In this document: positions 1 through 10,932 of the stretch, piece after piece
Layout: every line of letters starts with the position of its first letter
Position numbering within the stretch: the first letter of the stretch is position 1
Assembly: GCA_905183005.1 (NCBI GenBank)
Contig: CAJJDO010000010.1
Coordinates: 607,865 to 671,864 of the forward strand
Origin: Paramecium pentaurelia
Taxonomy: Eukaryota; Ciliophora; Oligohymenophorea; Peniculida; Parameciidae
Direction: 5' to 3'
DNA: 64,000 bases
The notes under the pieces: generated by a model
What the model was told of the DNA's origin: nothing
Seen by the model: only the letters and a program-made list of their open reading frames with translations
Database searches by the model: none
Program-made: the position numbers and the translations under genes

Positions 1-604
1 CTCTTGATGAACCAATAGCTGCCCATTTTGGAGTAACATCATCAAATTCTTCATAAACATTAATTTTATCTGTTGGATGTTTAAAATCTATATTTCCTTA
101 TTTATTTTCTTAAGAATTATCAAATTCCTCTTCTTCTAATTTTGTAGATTATTTTAAAGTTTTGCCGGATTTATCATATTCTGATTTTTTTTGTTTTTGT
201 TATGATTTAGTAATATTTTTTGTATTATCTTATTTTATAAAAACAGCTAATGATTTTTTCTCTTTATTCTTTTCCTAAGAGCCTACAAAAGAAAATTTTT
301 CAATTTTTAACTCATCTTAATCAAATTCTTTTTTTACTTATTCTTCATCACTATCTATTATATTATTTCTTTTTAATCTGCTTAATTATTATGGCTTATC
401 TTGTGAATTTTCAATCTATTGTTCTTTAATTACTTTAATTTATTCTTCCTTTTTTATAGAAGTGGCTGGCTTTATATATTAGATTTCAATCTTTTTTTCT
501 TCTACTTAACTATTAACATTTGACACTTTATTATTATTTAAGTTTGTAGTATCATTCTTTTTCTATGAAGATGTTAAGAACCTTTAAAGTGTTGTTTACT
601 TCAT
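1..604 (-). CDS. PCNA-interacting (PIP-box) protein, N-terminal part
   Basis: Partial: the start codon is at 604 and the frame runs off the left edge, giving about 201 residues. Residues 3-10 read QTTLQRFL, a good PIP box (Q-x-x-L-x-x-F-L), the peptide that docks replication and repair enzymes on PCNA. It is followed by a long, low-complexity, charged region rich in K, E, Q, S and D, as in the disordered tails of DNA ligase 1, MSH6 and similar proteins. The last visible residues (TPKWAAIGSSR) may be the edge of a folded domain I cannot identify. TAA/TAG are used freely as Gln. The gene diverges from SepSecS with only 29 bp between the two start codons. A replication or repair role is inferred from the motif position alone; the enzyme class is unknown. 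Confidence 0.7.
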
Positions 605-633
605 TATACCGCGAATTATTTTTATAAAAAAAA
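605..633. promoter_or_regulatory. Very short divergent intergenic region
   Basis: Only 29 bp separate the start codon of the minus-strand PIP-box gene (604) and the plus-strand SepSecS start (634). Any core promoter and both 5' leaders must lie in these bases or inside the coding sequences. The stretch is a short CCGCG core next to an A/T tract. No TATA-type or other defined motif can be assigned. Confidence 0.5.
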
Positions 634-2057
634 ATGAATTAGTAAAATCTTAAACTATGCTCTGAAATAATTGATGATAAATATGTAAAAATAGCTTCAA
701 ATTCTCTTAATGCAAAGGAGAAATTGTTTAAATTATTATTATCCTAAAGACAATTACCTGAAGAAGGTTTTGATGATCTTACAATTGAATATTTGCTTAA
801 TATATTTGCAACTATGGATACTAATAATTTTGTTAACAAAGTAGGTGTTGGAGAAAGAGAAAGCAGAATTTTCTCAGCTCTTGTACAAAAGAGAAATTAT
901 TATATGGGACATGGAATTGGAAGATCAGGAGATCTAATAGCTAGTCAACCTAAAGCTGCAGGATCTTCTTTAATAGCAAAATTAACAAAACATTTGGCTA
1001 AAGATGCTTTAAAATTAAGTAATTATCAAATTAATGAATTACTTATTGTACCTGTAGCTACAGGAATGGCATTATCACTTTGTTTATTAACATTGAAATC
1101 TCTAAAGCCATAAGCAAAATATGTTTTATGGCCAAGAATAGATTAAAAAACATGTTTAAAATGCATTTAAACAGCTAATCTTATTCCTATTGTAATTGAA
1201 ACAATGATCTAAGATCATGTAGTAACAACTAATTTAGATATTTTAATCTAAAAAATTAATGAAATTGGGCCAGATAATATTGTTTGTGTTTTAAGTACTA
1301 CAAGTTGTTTTGCACCAAGAATTCCTGATAATATTGGAGAAATAGCAAAAATCTGTAAATAATTTTAAATTTATCATGTTGTTAACAATGCATATGGAAT
1401 TTAATGTAATAAAATAGCTAACTCTATTAATTAAGGGTTAGCTTAAGGAACTGTCAATTTAATTGTTTCAAGTTCTGATAAAAATTTTATGGTTCCTGTT
1501 GGGGGAGCTTTGATATATGGTAATGATAAGAAACTCATTAAATAAATTAGTGAATTGTATCCAGGTAGGGCAAGTGCTGCTCCAATTTTAGATTTATTTA
1601 TTACATTTTTATCTATGGGTAGATCAGGTTATTTATAATTATAAAAAGAAAGAGTTGAAAATTATATATATTTTAAAGAGAAACTTTAGATTATTACATA
1701 GAAGATTTCTGAATAAATACTTAATACTCCTAAAAATAGCATATCTATTGGTATAAGTTTAAAGAATTAAAAAATTGATTAGAATAATTAAGATGAAAAA
1801 AATTAAATAACAAAATTAGGAGCTATTTTATATTCAAAAAAGGTTATGGGATCTAGAGTAATTACAAATAAAAAAAATAAAATAGTTTGTGGTATTGAAT
1901 TCAAGAATTATGGAAGTCATTGTGGTAAATACTATAACTTATATTAGATAATTATTTTACACCTTATATTACTGTTGCATGTGCTATAGGTTTAACAAAA
2001 TAAGAAATTGATACATTTGTTTAAGAATTTGAGAAGGCTTACACTCAAAATACTTGA
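634..2057 (+). CDS. SEPSECS: O-phosphoseryl-tRNA(Sec) selenium transferase (SepSecS)
   Basis: PLP enzyme that converts O-phosphoseryl-tRNA(Sec) to selenocysteinyl-tRNA(Sec), the last step of eukaryotic Sec synthesis, in the cytosol. The protein is 466 aa (human about 500). The P-loop region GIGRSGDLIASQPKAAGSS and the PLP-lysine motif SSDKNFMVPVGGALIYG are nearly as in animals, and RASAAPILDLFITFLSMG follows as expected. One 23-nt intron (1925-1947) is required: without it the C-terminus goes out of frame; with it the end reads PYITVACAIGLTKQEID before TGA. Spliced length is 467 codons. All key segments are intact, so the enzyme is probably active and the organism probably makes selenoproteins although UGA is also its stop codon. 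No tRNA-Sec or selenoprotein gene is in the window. Confidence 0.95.
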
Positions 2058-2104
2058 AATAAAATAGTCACTGATCATTTTATTGAATAAATTAAATTTA
2101 TTAA

Positions 2105-4061
2105 ATGAATTTTATTACATTAAGATTCAATAATTCAGAATTTGAACATCGATATTCTTCCTAAAGAAAAAGTCTTTAAAAATAAAGCTAAACTGTTTAT
2201 AGGCTATTTCTCATAATTTTAATATCATTAGAAATCTTTGGAAATGTTTTATAAAAATTATGGTTTGAAACTATTTTAAATTTGTTTGCCCTTTTGATCA
2301 TGTTGCTTGGCTATATTTTTAAATAATAATTGGCCTCTTTAAATAACACTTTAACGTTAATAGCCATTATAATTTATAATATTTAACATCCAATTAAATA
2401 AGGTTTCTTAAACCATTCAAATGATAAAGAAGTATTGTAAAGCTATTTCATTTGTTTAGGAACTCTAGGGTATAATTATGAAATATTTTAGAATAATCTC
2501 TTAATGGAGTTATTTAATGAAAACCTTCATTACAATTATTATACTAATTCTTAATATCACTAGTATTTGTTTAGAATCTGATCATTGGAGACAAATTTTG
2601 ATATTTATTTTTTCTAGTATTATAGCAATATATAGCTATTACATAAATGAATAATAAACTAGAATTTCATTTATTATAATGAATAATAAAGACATTATTG
2701 AAGAAAATCTATATAAATAGATTGAAATTTAATCATATATAGTACATTATAATCTTAGACAGAATTAATTTGATTTAGTCAGGTAAAATAGAGTATCTTA
2801 AATTACTGAAAATAAATAACATAATTTCATTAATTTGATAAGGAGTATGAAAGTAATTTTATTTAGCTAAAGAAGAAGAAAATCTATTATCCAATCTTCA
2901 TAAATGCTTAATCAATCTAATAAACTTAATTTAGAATAATTTTTGTTTTATTTATTTATGAATCATGAAAAAATGTAAGAGATAACAAAGAATTGTACAA
3001 TAGATAATTTAACTTATGAATTAATAGGATTAATAGGATTAGATGTACATCATATTAAAATAATACGTACTGAAGATACAAAACCATGTTTAATAATTTT
3101 GATTAAAGAAAATAGAAAAGAATCATAAAATAAATCATTAAAATATAAATTGAAAATATCTAATAAATTGTTAAATTAAGTTCAAGAAAGCATTTAATCT
3201 AGAATTAGGATATGTTTAATATATCTTAAATAAATTATATAATAGGAGATGTTGAAGAATAATAATATATAATAAGTATCTGATAATCAAAAAATTATTT
3301 TATTTTTAAATAGTTAAATTACTAAAACTTACACTGATATTAATAACATACAAGATTTTGCAAACTTGAATTCTAAATTTACTAAAGTTGTTCTAAATCA
3401 TTTTGATTTATTAAATTGTATATAGGATTGTATATCAATCTTCAATATGCTTTTTCCTAAAAATCATTTTAAAAAAATTAAATTAATATCTTATTTGACT
3501 GATAATCATATATATACTGATTAAAAGAAACTTAAGCAGTTACTTTTTAATTGCTTATACTTTATTTTTTAAAATACAGAATAAATTACAATTGAATTAA
3601 AGGATGAGGAAAATAAAGATGATTTAAATTAAAAATTCATACAATTTGACATAATTTACTCTGGTTAAATTTTCACTGCTGAGAAAATAAGTAAATTACC
3701 TATTTTAAATCCTTAAAGTTTAGAAGAATTAAGACATAATAGTTATTAATAATTAAATCTAGAAATTCCTATTGCTTTAATGATAATTAGATAAATTGGA
3801 CCTTATACATAAATTTAATTTAAATAAAATGCTGTTTAAAAATAAAATATGCTCTCATTTTATATATTTAGATCTCTTGAGGACTTTCATTTAATTCCAA
3901 TAATATCATTACATCCTTCAGATAATTTAATAACTAATTAAAAACTTTTTAAGAAATCTTCAAATGTAAATAAAATAGAAAAATAAAAATATTATCCAAC
4001 TGAAGAACCTCATTTAGAAACATTTCGTTAAATAAGTGAGTAAATGATATCAAAATTTTGA
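2105..4061 (+). CDS. Multi-pass membrane protein with degenerate histidine-kinase (HATPase-like) domain
   Basis: 644 aa after removal of a 22-nt intron (2470-2491). The first roughly 200 residues are strongly hydrophobic with several membrane segments (for example LFLIILISLEIFGNV and ILIFIFSSIIAIYSYYI). A cytosolic-looking region of about 430 residues follows. Its later part has the layout of a sensor kinase ATPase: DQKKLKQLLFNCLYFIFQNT resembles an N-box (D..kLkQvLlNLl.NA..fT), then IQFDIIYSGQIFTAEKI and an I-x-x-QIG segment. No clear phospho-acceptor histidine box and no clean G1/G2 glycine boxes are visible, so it may be a non-catalytic relative. Signalling at a membrane is an inference. 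The neighbouring SepSecS gene lies 47 bp upstream on the same strand. Confidence 0.6.
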
Positions 4062-4214
4062 TAAAATAGATTATGAAATGTAATTAATTCTACATAAAAT
4101 ATAGATAATTTATTTGATTATAAATTTTATGAGAAAAAAAGTACTAATTTTAAATAAATCTATATGTATTTTTAAAATAAGCAATAAATAATAATCTCTT
4201 CACTTAAATAATTT

Positions 4215-5460
4215 TCATTGTTTTTGATATATTTCATTGAGATATGCATTGAGCATAGAAGCACTTTGATTTCTTAACTTTAAAATTTTCTTCATTTTAG
4301 TCCCTTAACATTCAGTAATGATATGACCATTTTAAAAAGCCTTTTTATTAACTGTATCGTAAGATAAACCTCTTAAAGGTACATAGACTTCAATATTGGG
4401 TTCAGTTTTTGAATTAATAAAATTATTCTAATTATGTTTTTAAAAATCAGAGTTGTAAGTAGTTTCAAAATAATTAGGAGTGATATGAGCATATGTTTAA
4501 CTATTTAAATTATGAAAAGGTTACTGATGTTGCATTTATTTAACATCTGAGGCTGAGAGAATGGAAGTCTTTGGACGATTTTTAGTAAAATCTTTATTAT
4601 AACTGGTAACGGTCAAGATAGGGATCCCTGAATGAGTACTTATATGTTATGGAGCATCAATCTTCCTATTTGGATCATGATCTTTCCAATCAGGATACAT
4701 TTTCTATAATTCTTGTTCTTTCTTAATACTTGATATGTTGTGGTAGACAAAAACTATCTAGATGCTGAATTCTTTTTGTATTATCGTTTGTATCTTTACT
4801 AAATAGGATGTGCAGTAAAAGCCTTGCGTTATTAGGTTTGCATTTCTAAAAATGGAGTCTGGATTGGTCTTTATTCATAATATCTTAAATTCAATTCTGG
4901 AGTATAAAATGATGAGGATGTTAATCCAAATTAGTAACTTTTCTTATAGGAAGTGTTATATCCTGATTTGTAGACCAATTTTGCATTGTTTACATAATTG
5001 CATTTACAATTACAACATGCACATCTGAAACAAGCACAATTTTCTTTGATAGGATAATAGAATTACTTTAGAGATGATGAAAATAATCTTGATTCTCTCT
5101 AATTATTTGTTTAATATCAATATTTTAATCATCTATGTTAAGTTATTTTAATAATTCTTAAACAGTTGGATTTTCTATCGTTAAAGTTTCAAGAAAATCC
5201 AAGTTAACTGAAAAACATTTATTATTATCTTTTTTATTAGATTTAGAATTATTTGAATATGATTAATTAGCTAAGGATGCACTTCTTTTCTTTTCTTCCA
5301 ATCTATAATAACAAAAATTCAATACAATTTATTAGCAGATTAGTAACTCTTAGTACTGATGCATTAAGATATTTATTGGCTATCATATTAAAACGATGAA
5401 ATACATAGCTTCTTTTATTTTGTTTTTACTATTGCGACTATATTAGGTAGTTTTACTCAT
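4215..5460 (-). CDS. SAXO-like axonemal microtubule protein
   Basis: 382 aa once four introns (25, 23, 23 and 26 nt) are removed; spliced length is exactly 383 codons. The middle carries a cysteine cluster (NCACFRCACCNCKCNY), then recurring short motifs of the form T-x-Y-x-x-D/S-F: YNTSYKKSYQFG, TVTSYNKDFTKN, ETTYNSDFQKH. A cysteine-rich entry followed by repeated TTY..DF (Mn-type) modules is the layout of the SAXO/FAM154 family, which binds and stabilises axonemal and basal-body microtubules. The C-terminus is basic (KMKKILKLRNQSASML). Assignment rests on motif layout, not on overall identity. Another ciliary scaffold family is possible. Confidence 0.5.
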
Positions 5461-5528
5461 AAAATTTTATAATATCAATATTTATTTATAAACTTAAAAA
5501 CATAAATAAATATAACAAGATTTTAATT

Positions 5529-6266
5529 TCATTAGAAGAAATGAGTGTTTTTGGGTCTAAATATTTTTGGATCGAATTTAACTCTTTTCTAACTCTTTGA
5601 GGTTCTTTGAGATTGGGTATCATCATTTATTACTTATTATTATTGTCTTAAACTTACTCCTCTATTTAGTTAATTTGTTATAATTTGCTTTTTGTTTTTC
5701 AAAATGCTTTTTTTTGTATTAGTTTCTGAATCTCTTTTTAATGAGATTGATGACTCATCATTATTAGGATTTTATGCTTTTTATGCTCTTGAATTACTAC
5801 TTAGACTTCGAGCATAACTATCTTTTTTATCTATTTACACCTCAGCACGAATCTTAAATTAAGAATCTTTGTAAGTTTATTTCTTTTAAATTATTTGTTC
5901 ATCTTTATGTTATGGTTATTCTTAAAATTATAAATTCTAATTGATTTATGGTTGAAGCATATTAGGGATGGTTGTATTAAGAGATAGATTTAAGCTAGGA
6001 TTAATTGAAATAGATTAACGATTTGCACTACTACTATTAAATGTAGCTGTTTTATGAATGCTAAAATTAATGTTATTTTCTTATAATGCTAATTCTAATT
6101 GTTCTAGTGATTCATGATATTCACCCAATTATGAAAGTGGAGGAATCAAAATATTTTACTTATGTGGGTGTTTTCCAATTTACTTTCGTTTTAAAATTGT
6201 AGGAACATTGTACTCTATTTAGGGAGCAGAGTTCCTTTATTTTATACAAGATTATACTACTCCCAT
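5529..6266 (-). CDS. Putative PP1 regulatory protein with SILK and RVxF motifs, N-myristoylated
   Basis: Intronless, 245 aa. The start MGVVQSC has the Gly2 needed for N-myristoylation and a nearby cysteine that could be palmitoylated. The bulk is low-complexity (Q, N, S rich). Near the C-terminus KKSILKNKK is followed about 40 residues later by KRVKFDPKIF. SILK ([GS]-I-L-[RK]) N-terminal to RVxF is the known two-part docking signature of protein phosphatase 1 interactors such as inhibitor-2. A second gene in the window (31160-31696) has the same three features in the same order. Membrane tethering of PP1 is an inference; no other domain is visible. Confidence 0.6.
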
Positions 6267-6438
6267 ATAATAAATAAATATTTTAGAGTAATTAAAAATA
6301 ATTAATTATTTTATCATGGATGGCAAATATAAATTTTCATTATATTTTAGATTAAAATCCAGCCTTAAATTGAGATTTCTAAATTTTTATTTGAATTTCA
6401 ATGTATTATATTAAATTATATTTTATGAACTTCATAAA

Positions 6439-9400
6439 TCATTATGGTTTACTGGCATTATTAATCCAATTATTAATTTCGTTAATCTTCTCTTACAACT
6501 CAATATCACTCAAATCTAGATCCTCTCCTACAGTGCCTAATATTTCTTTCAACACTTCATCCATAGGTCTCTTGGCAAATTTAAGAGTGTGTTTTGTTGC
6601 TTTTTCTTAATATAACTTTAAATCTTGCATGTACTCAGAAGCAATAGTAGTATCTAAAGGATCATCAGGTTCAGGAGTCATGAGAAGACCTAATAATTTA
6701 TATTATTTAAATACCATAAACAGCTTCAAAGATTTATAGAACTTTTGTGTCAGGAGTATAGTTTCTACCTAAAATACTATGACATATTCTTCCCTAGCTA
6801 TTGATATTACAATGATAAATAGAAGTTAAAAATCTTAGATCAGGTGGTTGTAATGGGAATTCTTAAGGAAATTTCATATACAAAATATAAATCCCACCTG
6901 AATATGGAGTTTATTCAGGACCAGCCATAATTATCTTCCAGAATGAAACATCATGAGTGCAAGGGAAAACTTTAACAAAAGGATGAGGTTTTTATTCATA
7001 TGTCATCAATTCTTTCATCACTCTTTTTAAATAATTATGAGGAGCAATTAAATTAAGTTATTATGAATCAGAACTAATTCTTCTAACTAATTATTTAGGA
7101 TTGATAGATTATTTTTTTAATTCTAAAGGTAATTCAAATTCTCTAGGTTAAACATCAAATTATATTGTTTATGGATTTTATTAGAAAATTGCAGTAATTT
7201 AAGCATTTGTTAATGGTTCCTATGATTTTCTTATTTTAGCTGATAAGATTGTTTCATACTCAAATAATTTCAAACCTTCTTAAATTGTTTTAGGACAGAA
7301 GCACTATCCACCTGCAGCTTTTGTGATTTATTTTAAACCATCACATTTATCATATACTACAAAAGAATCAAGGATAATCTAATTTTAAACAATTGTTTAT
7401 GCAATAAATTCTGGACTATATTTACCTTTATTATCTTCTCCATCAGTAAGTGCAATAATTCTCAATATACAATTTGGATACTTCTTTTTAAATTATAAAA
7501 GGGAATCAACAGCATTTTTAAGAGCCACATATAAAGCTGTCATACCTTATGGTTTAGCTTTATTAACTAGATCCTTAAATTACATGAAAAGTTCTGTATA
7601 ACCACATTTCAAAATATATCTATCATCAAAATATGCAAGAGAAATAACATTTTTAAGATTATATGCCATAGTTCTATCAGCAAAAGCATTAAAAAATGCT
7701 TTAACAACTCCTAATCTTGTCAAATCTTCACTTTTATAGAATTCTTCATCCATTGAACCAGAAATATCAATTAATACAATAATAGCTTCTTCTGGTTCAA
7801 TAGTTATCTAAGTAACTAATTAAATAGATGAATCATCATCATCATCATCATTTACAGAAGTACTTTTATTTGGTAAGACTTGATTATAAGCAATTTAATC
7901 AGGATTTTCAGGTTATTCCATACCAGATAATGGATCAAATAAATTAACAGGCTTGGCTACATCTTTGTTCATAGATGTATATATAACTAATTATTTTTAT
8001 GAATTCTTAGTAAGAACAGGAGCAACAGGATGTTATTTCAATTCAACTGAACTATAAATCTTTAAAATGTTTATTTTTAAATCTTCATTTTTATGCCATT
8101 CAGCTGGTATTGCTTAAAGTTCTCTGTTGTCTTTTAAATCAACTTAAGGTAACCATATAAGATCTTCTTTTTCTAAGAATTTAACTATCTTAAATTATTC
8201 AGTTAAATTAGGATCTTAAATTAATTGTAATTCAGAAAATAATTTTCCATTAGCATGTTTTTCTTGTGTTTCTTATTTACCTTTTACAATATTGTAATCT
8301 ACTATCTAATAAGCATTTATATCATCATTTTAATTTAAAGATAGAAAAGCTGGATTTTCTATGGGACTTAAGGTAACTTAACAAGAATAATCAATATTTC
8401 TATAAATTTCAACTGGTTTAATGTCTGCTTCTTTAAATTTAGCTGCTTCATTATGTAAAAATTGAATCCATTATCTTGTATACTCAAAAATAGATCCAAT
8501 ATCAAATGTAGCAGGTACTTAAGAACTTTAAATAATTAAATCAAAAAATAATCTAAGAAAGCCTTCTTCAAAAGCTATACGAGCATTTTAATTTAGTCTA
8601 TATTTTCTAAACAAACAAACACAAGCTAATGTAAGTGCAGGATTATTTGAGTATTATCTAATAGTATATGTCCATTTGGGTTGATCTTCCTTAGCAAGTA
8701 ATACTAGCATATTGCATCTAAATTATCTGATGCCATCATCACTCTACTTTACATAATGGTTTAACCAAGGCATATAAAAATTATAATTATAACTATCAGC
8801 ATGACCAACTAATTAATTTAATTTAAATGTTAAATTCAAATTTGAATTGTTTTAAATATTATAATCTTTAAGTAATAAGGTATCTGTGAGTAATTTACCA
8901 CCATAATTCAAAGTTTAAACATTTGTAGGTATATTAAGTTTATGATATAATTTTTATTTTAATTATAATACAGTTGTTGTTTCAATATCTACTTTAATTA
9001 CTTTTGGACCTTAATGAAGAATAAAAATTTGATCTTTTCCTTCCTCAGAATCTATTTTAGGAAATGATTTATCTCCAGCTGAACATTTGGTAATTATAAC
9101 ATAGAAAACCTTACTTTAAAGTTTGCTAATTGTATCATCAACAGTCTTTTGATGAAGTTAATTCATATTATTAACCAAAGGTAAACCACTTAAATTATAT
9201 AAAATAGCATGATTCTAATCTTAACTCAATTAAAGTTAATTGCAAATCTTTACTGATACATTGAATAAAGTATCTTCTAATGAACAACCAAAATTATATT
9301 AAATTGTCTAATCTTCAGCTTATAAGAACTTAATGCTTATTTCTATATCACTTTAGATTTATTAAATTGAATTCCATTATGAAGTATCTAAATAGAATTT

Positions 9401-9536
9401 CCTTTTTAATTAATTTTTACCAATTTCATCCATCATACCATCATCTATTTATTAAGGCTTATAAAGAGGTTAAACAATATTTTTAACTTATTATGATGAT
9501 TGAGGGGATTATATTTATTATTAAGGAGGTATTGTC

Positions 9537-9572
<36 letters not shown>

Positions 9573-9956
9573 GTTGATTAAGTATTTAGTTAAGATCCTA
9601 TACTCAAGTTAGAAGTTTTAAGTGGATCTAAAATTGATGTTGATAAAGATTAGTTGTACACCAGATTTATTAGTTCATTGTTTGAACATAAGTCTTCAAC
9701 TAAATCTAAATCACTTAATATAAAGTTAGTTTAATCTGTCAGATGGTATTATGAAGGATCAAAAATACTAGGCAATGTATTCTTAATATTATCAGGCGAA
9801 ATCTATTTAAAATATTATCATTACTTTATAAAAGGCTTCTAATCTTTGAACACAAATTTGCTTTAATTAATCAAATGTCTTTTAATTTGAAGCATCAAAA
9901 GCGATTTTAAACTTAACTTATTAAGAGAACTAAATATTTAGAACCAATTTGTTCAT
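6439..9956 (-). CDS. Ubiquitin-like / VWA / E2 ubiquitin-conjugating fusion protein
   Basis: 1156 aa after two introns (22 nt near the start, 25 nt in the E2 part); spliced length is exactly 1157 codons. N-terminal third: ubiquitin-fold-like stretches, the clearest at about 315-375 (VIKVDIETTTVLQLKQKLYH, later LNYGGKLL). A TAA/TAG-coded polyGln tract is near residue 125. About 715-890: a VWA domain with complete MIDAS (DISGSM, the T of GMTALY, and TDGED). About 960-1156: a UBC/E2 fold (GPEQTPYSGGIYILY, FPLQPPDLRFLT) with active site HCNINSQGRICHSILGRNYT, Cys near 1050 in the position of E2 catalytic Cys; the usual HPN is HCN here. It should conjugate ubiquitin or a ubiquitin-like protein, with the VWA domain choosing a partner. 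I know of no named protein with this domain order. Confidence 0.85.
9537..9572 (-). repeat. (TAA)n microsatellite encoding polyGln
   Basis: A run of about eleven ATT/TAT triplets on the plus strand. On the coding (minus) strand it reads as TAA codons ending in a TAG, that is polyglutamine, inside the UBL-VWA-E2 protein. Stop reassignment allows a pure AT triplet repeat in coding sequence. Confidence 0.85.
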
Positions 9957-10058
9957 AATCTTTTTATTATTATACAAACTTAATATTAATTATTAAAGAA
10001 TTAGTGTACTCAATAAATTCTGATAAAATCCGAATCTAAATAAGTCATAAAAAAATTG

Positions 10059-10128
10059 GGCTCGTTCGGGAATTGAACCCGACCTACTTGCACCCAAAGC
10101 AAGCGTACTACCGATATACTAACAAGCC
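10059..10128 (-). tRNA. tRNA-Pro (anticodon UGG)
   Basis: 70-nt cloverleaf on the minus strand. The 7-bp acceptor stem pairs GGCTTGT with ACGAGCC (one G-U pair). The D-stem is GTAT/GTAC with a short D-loop. The anticodon stem CTTGC/GCAAG encloses the loop TTTGGGT, giving TGG. The T-arm is TCGGG/CCCGA with loop TTCAATT. A run of seven T follows the 3' end on the minus strand, a normal RNA polymerase III terminator. No intron, and CCA is not encoded. Confidence 0.93.
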
Positions 10129-10508
10129 ACTTATTGGTATTTTATTTGATGTTCACAATTTATACAGCTTATTACATTTAAAGACTGAACATTAAAATAA
10201 TAATCATTATATTTATGTCTTGATAATTCAAAAACTAAAAAGGATATTAATTTACGATTACATTCATAATTATAATTAAATAATAACAATATATTGAGAA
10301 GTGCAACTAATTAATTTAATACTACTATGAAATATTAGATGTAACAATTAAAATTCTAAAATAATTGATATTAAATATAAAACCTTAATTTAAAAAAAAA
10401 AATTAGGATTATATTATAATATAATCCTAAAATTTTTTAAATATATTTTTAGCTTGCTGCTTTAGGCGATCTAAAAAATCAATTTTTTTAATTGAACAAT
10501 AAAGTTGC
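10129..10508. other. Intergenic region upstream of tRNA-Pro
   Basis: AT-rich DNA between the tRNA-Pro 5' end and the 3' end of the small minus-strand membrane-protein gene. No gene was recognised. It contains the 28-bp palindrome annotated separately. Confidence 0.6.
10403..10430. repeat. 28-bp perfect palindrome
   Basis: Bases 10403-10430 equal their own reverse complement (half-site TTAGGATTATATTA). An A-run lies to the left and AATTTTTT to the right, so the hairpin could be extended with a small bulge. It sits about 80 bp past the stop of the minus-strand gene ending at 10509 and about 275 bp upstream of tRNA-Pro. A 3'-end hairpin, cruciform or protein-binding site are all possible. Confidence 0.8.
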
Positions 10509-10787
10509 TCAATTTTCAAAATTTATTTATAGCAAAATGAATGTTAAAAGAATCATTAATGTATATAATTTTAAATTTTTAATTTTAGAGTACACAGGAG
10601 GCATCTAATATAGGGAGTTCCTTCTAAAGATTTATTTTTATATTTTTAATATTTCATCAGAGTCTAGTACTTTAGATTGTCCAAAATCATATAATTTATT
10701 TGTTTCAACATTATCTCTAATATTTCTAGTTTTATTATCCAAGGCTTAATTGAATTCTGAAGATGCATCTCTGTCTATCAAAATCAT
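10509..10787 (-). CDS. Small protein with C-terminal membrane anchor (unrecognised)
   Basis: About 92 aa from the in-frame ATG at 10787; an upstream exon is possible but was not resolved. The soluble part is charged and helical (IDRDASSEFNQALDNK, then LYDFGQSKVLDSDEILKIQK). It ends in a single hydrophobic segment, LYTLMILLTFILL, followed by a few residues and TGA. A helical protein with a C-terminal tail anchor recalls SNAREs and their partners, but no clear SNARE heptad register or zero-layer residue was found. Order and composition look like coding sequence. Exact start and function are uncertain. Confidence 0.4.
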
Positions 10788-10932
10788 CTTTTGTGTAATC
10801 TCTTTTTGTTTCAATTTTGTTTAGTTATATAATAACTTATTAATGGTTATAAATAAGATAAGATATAAGAAATGAATACATACCTTAAACAACCAAGTTT
10901 TATTTATAGATATATTAATAATAATAATAAAA

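Noticed and set aside
634..2057. In-frame TGA as a selenocysteine codon within SepSecS
   Set aside because: The frame break is fully explained by a 23-nt intron; no internal TGA remains after splicing.
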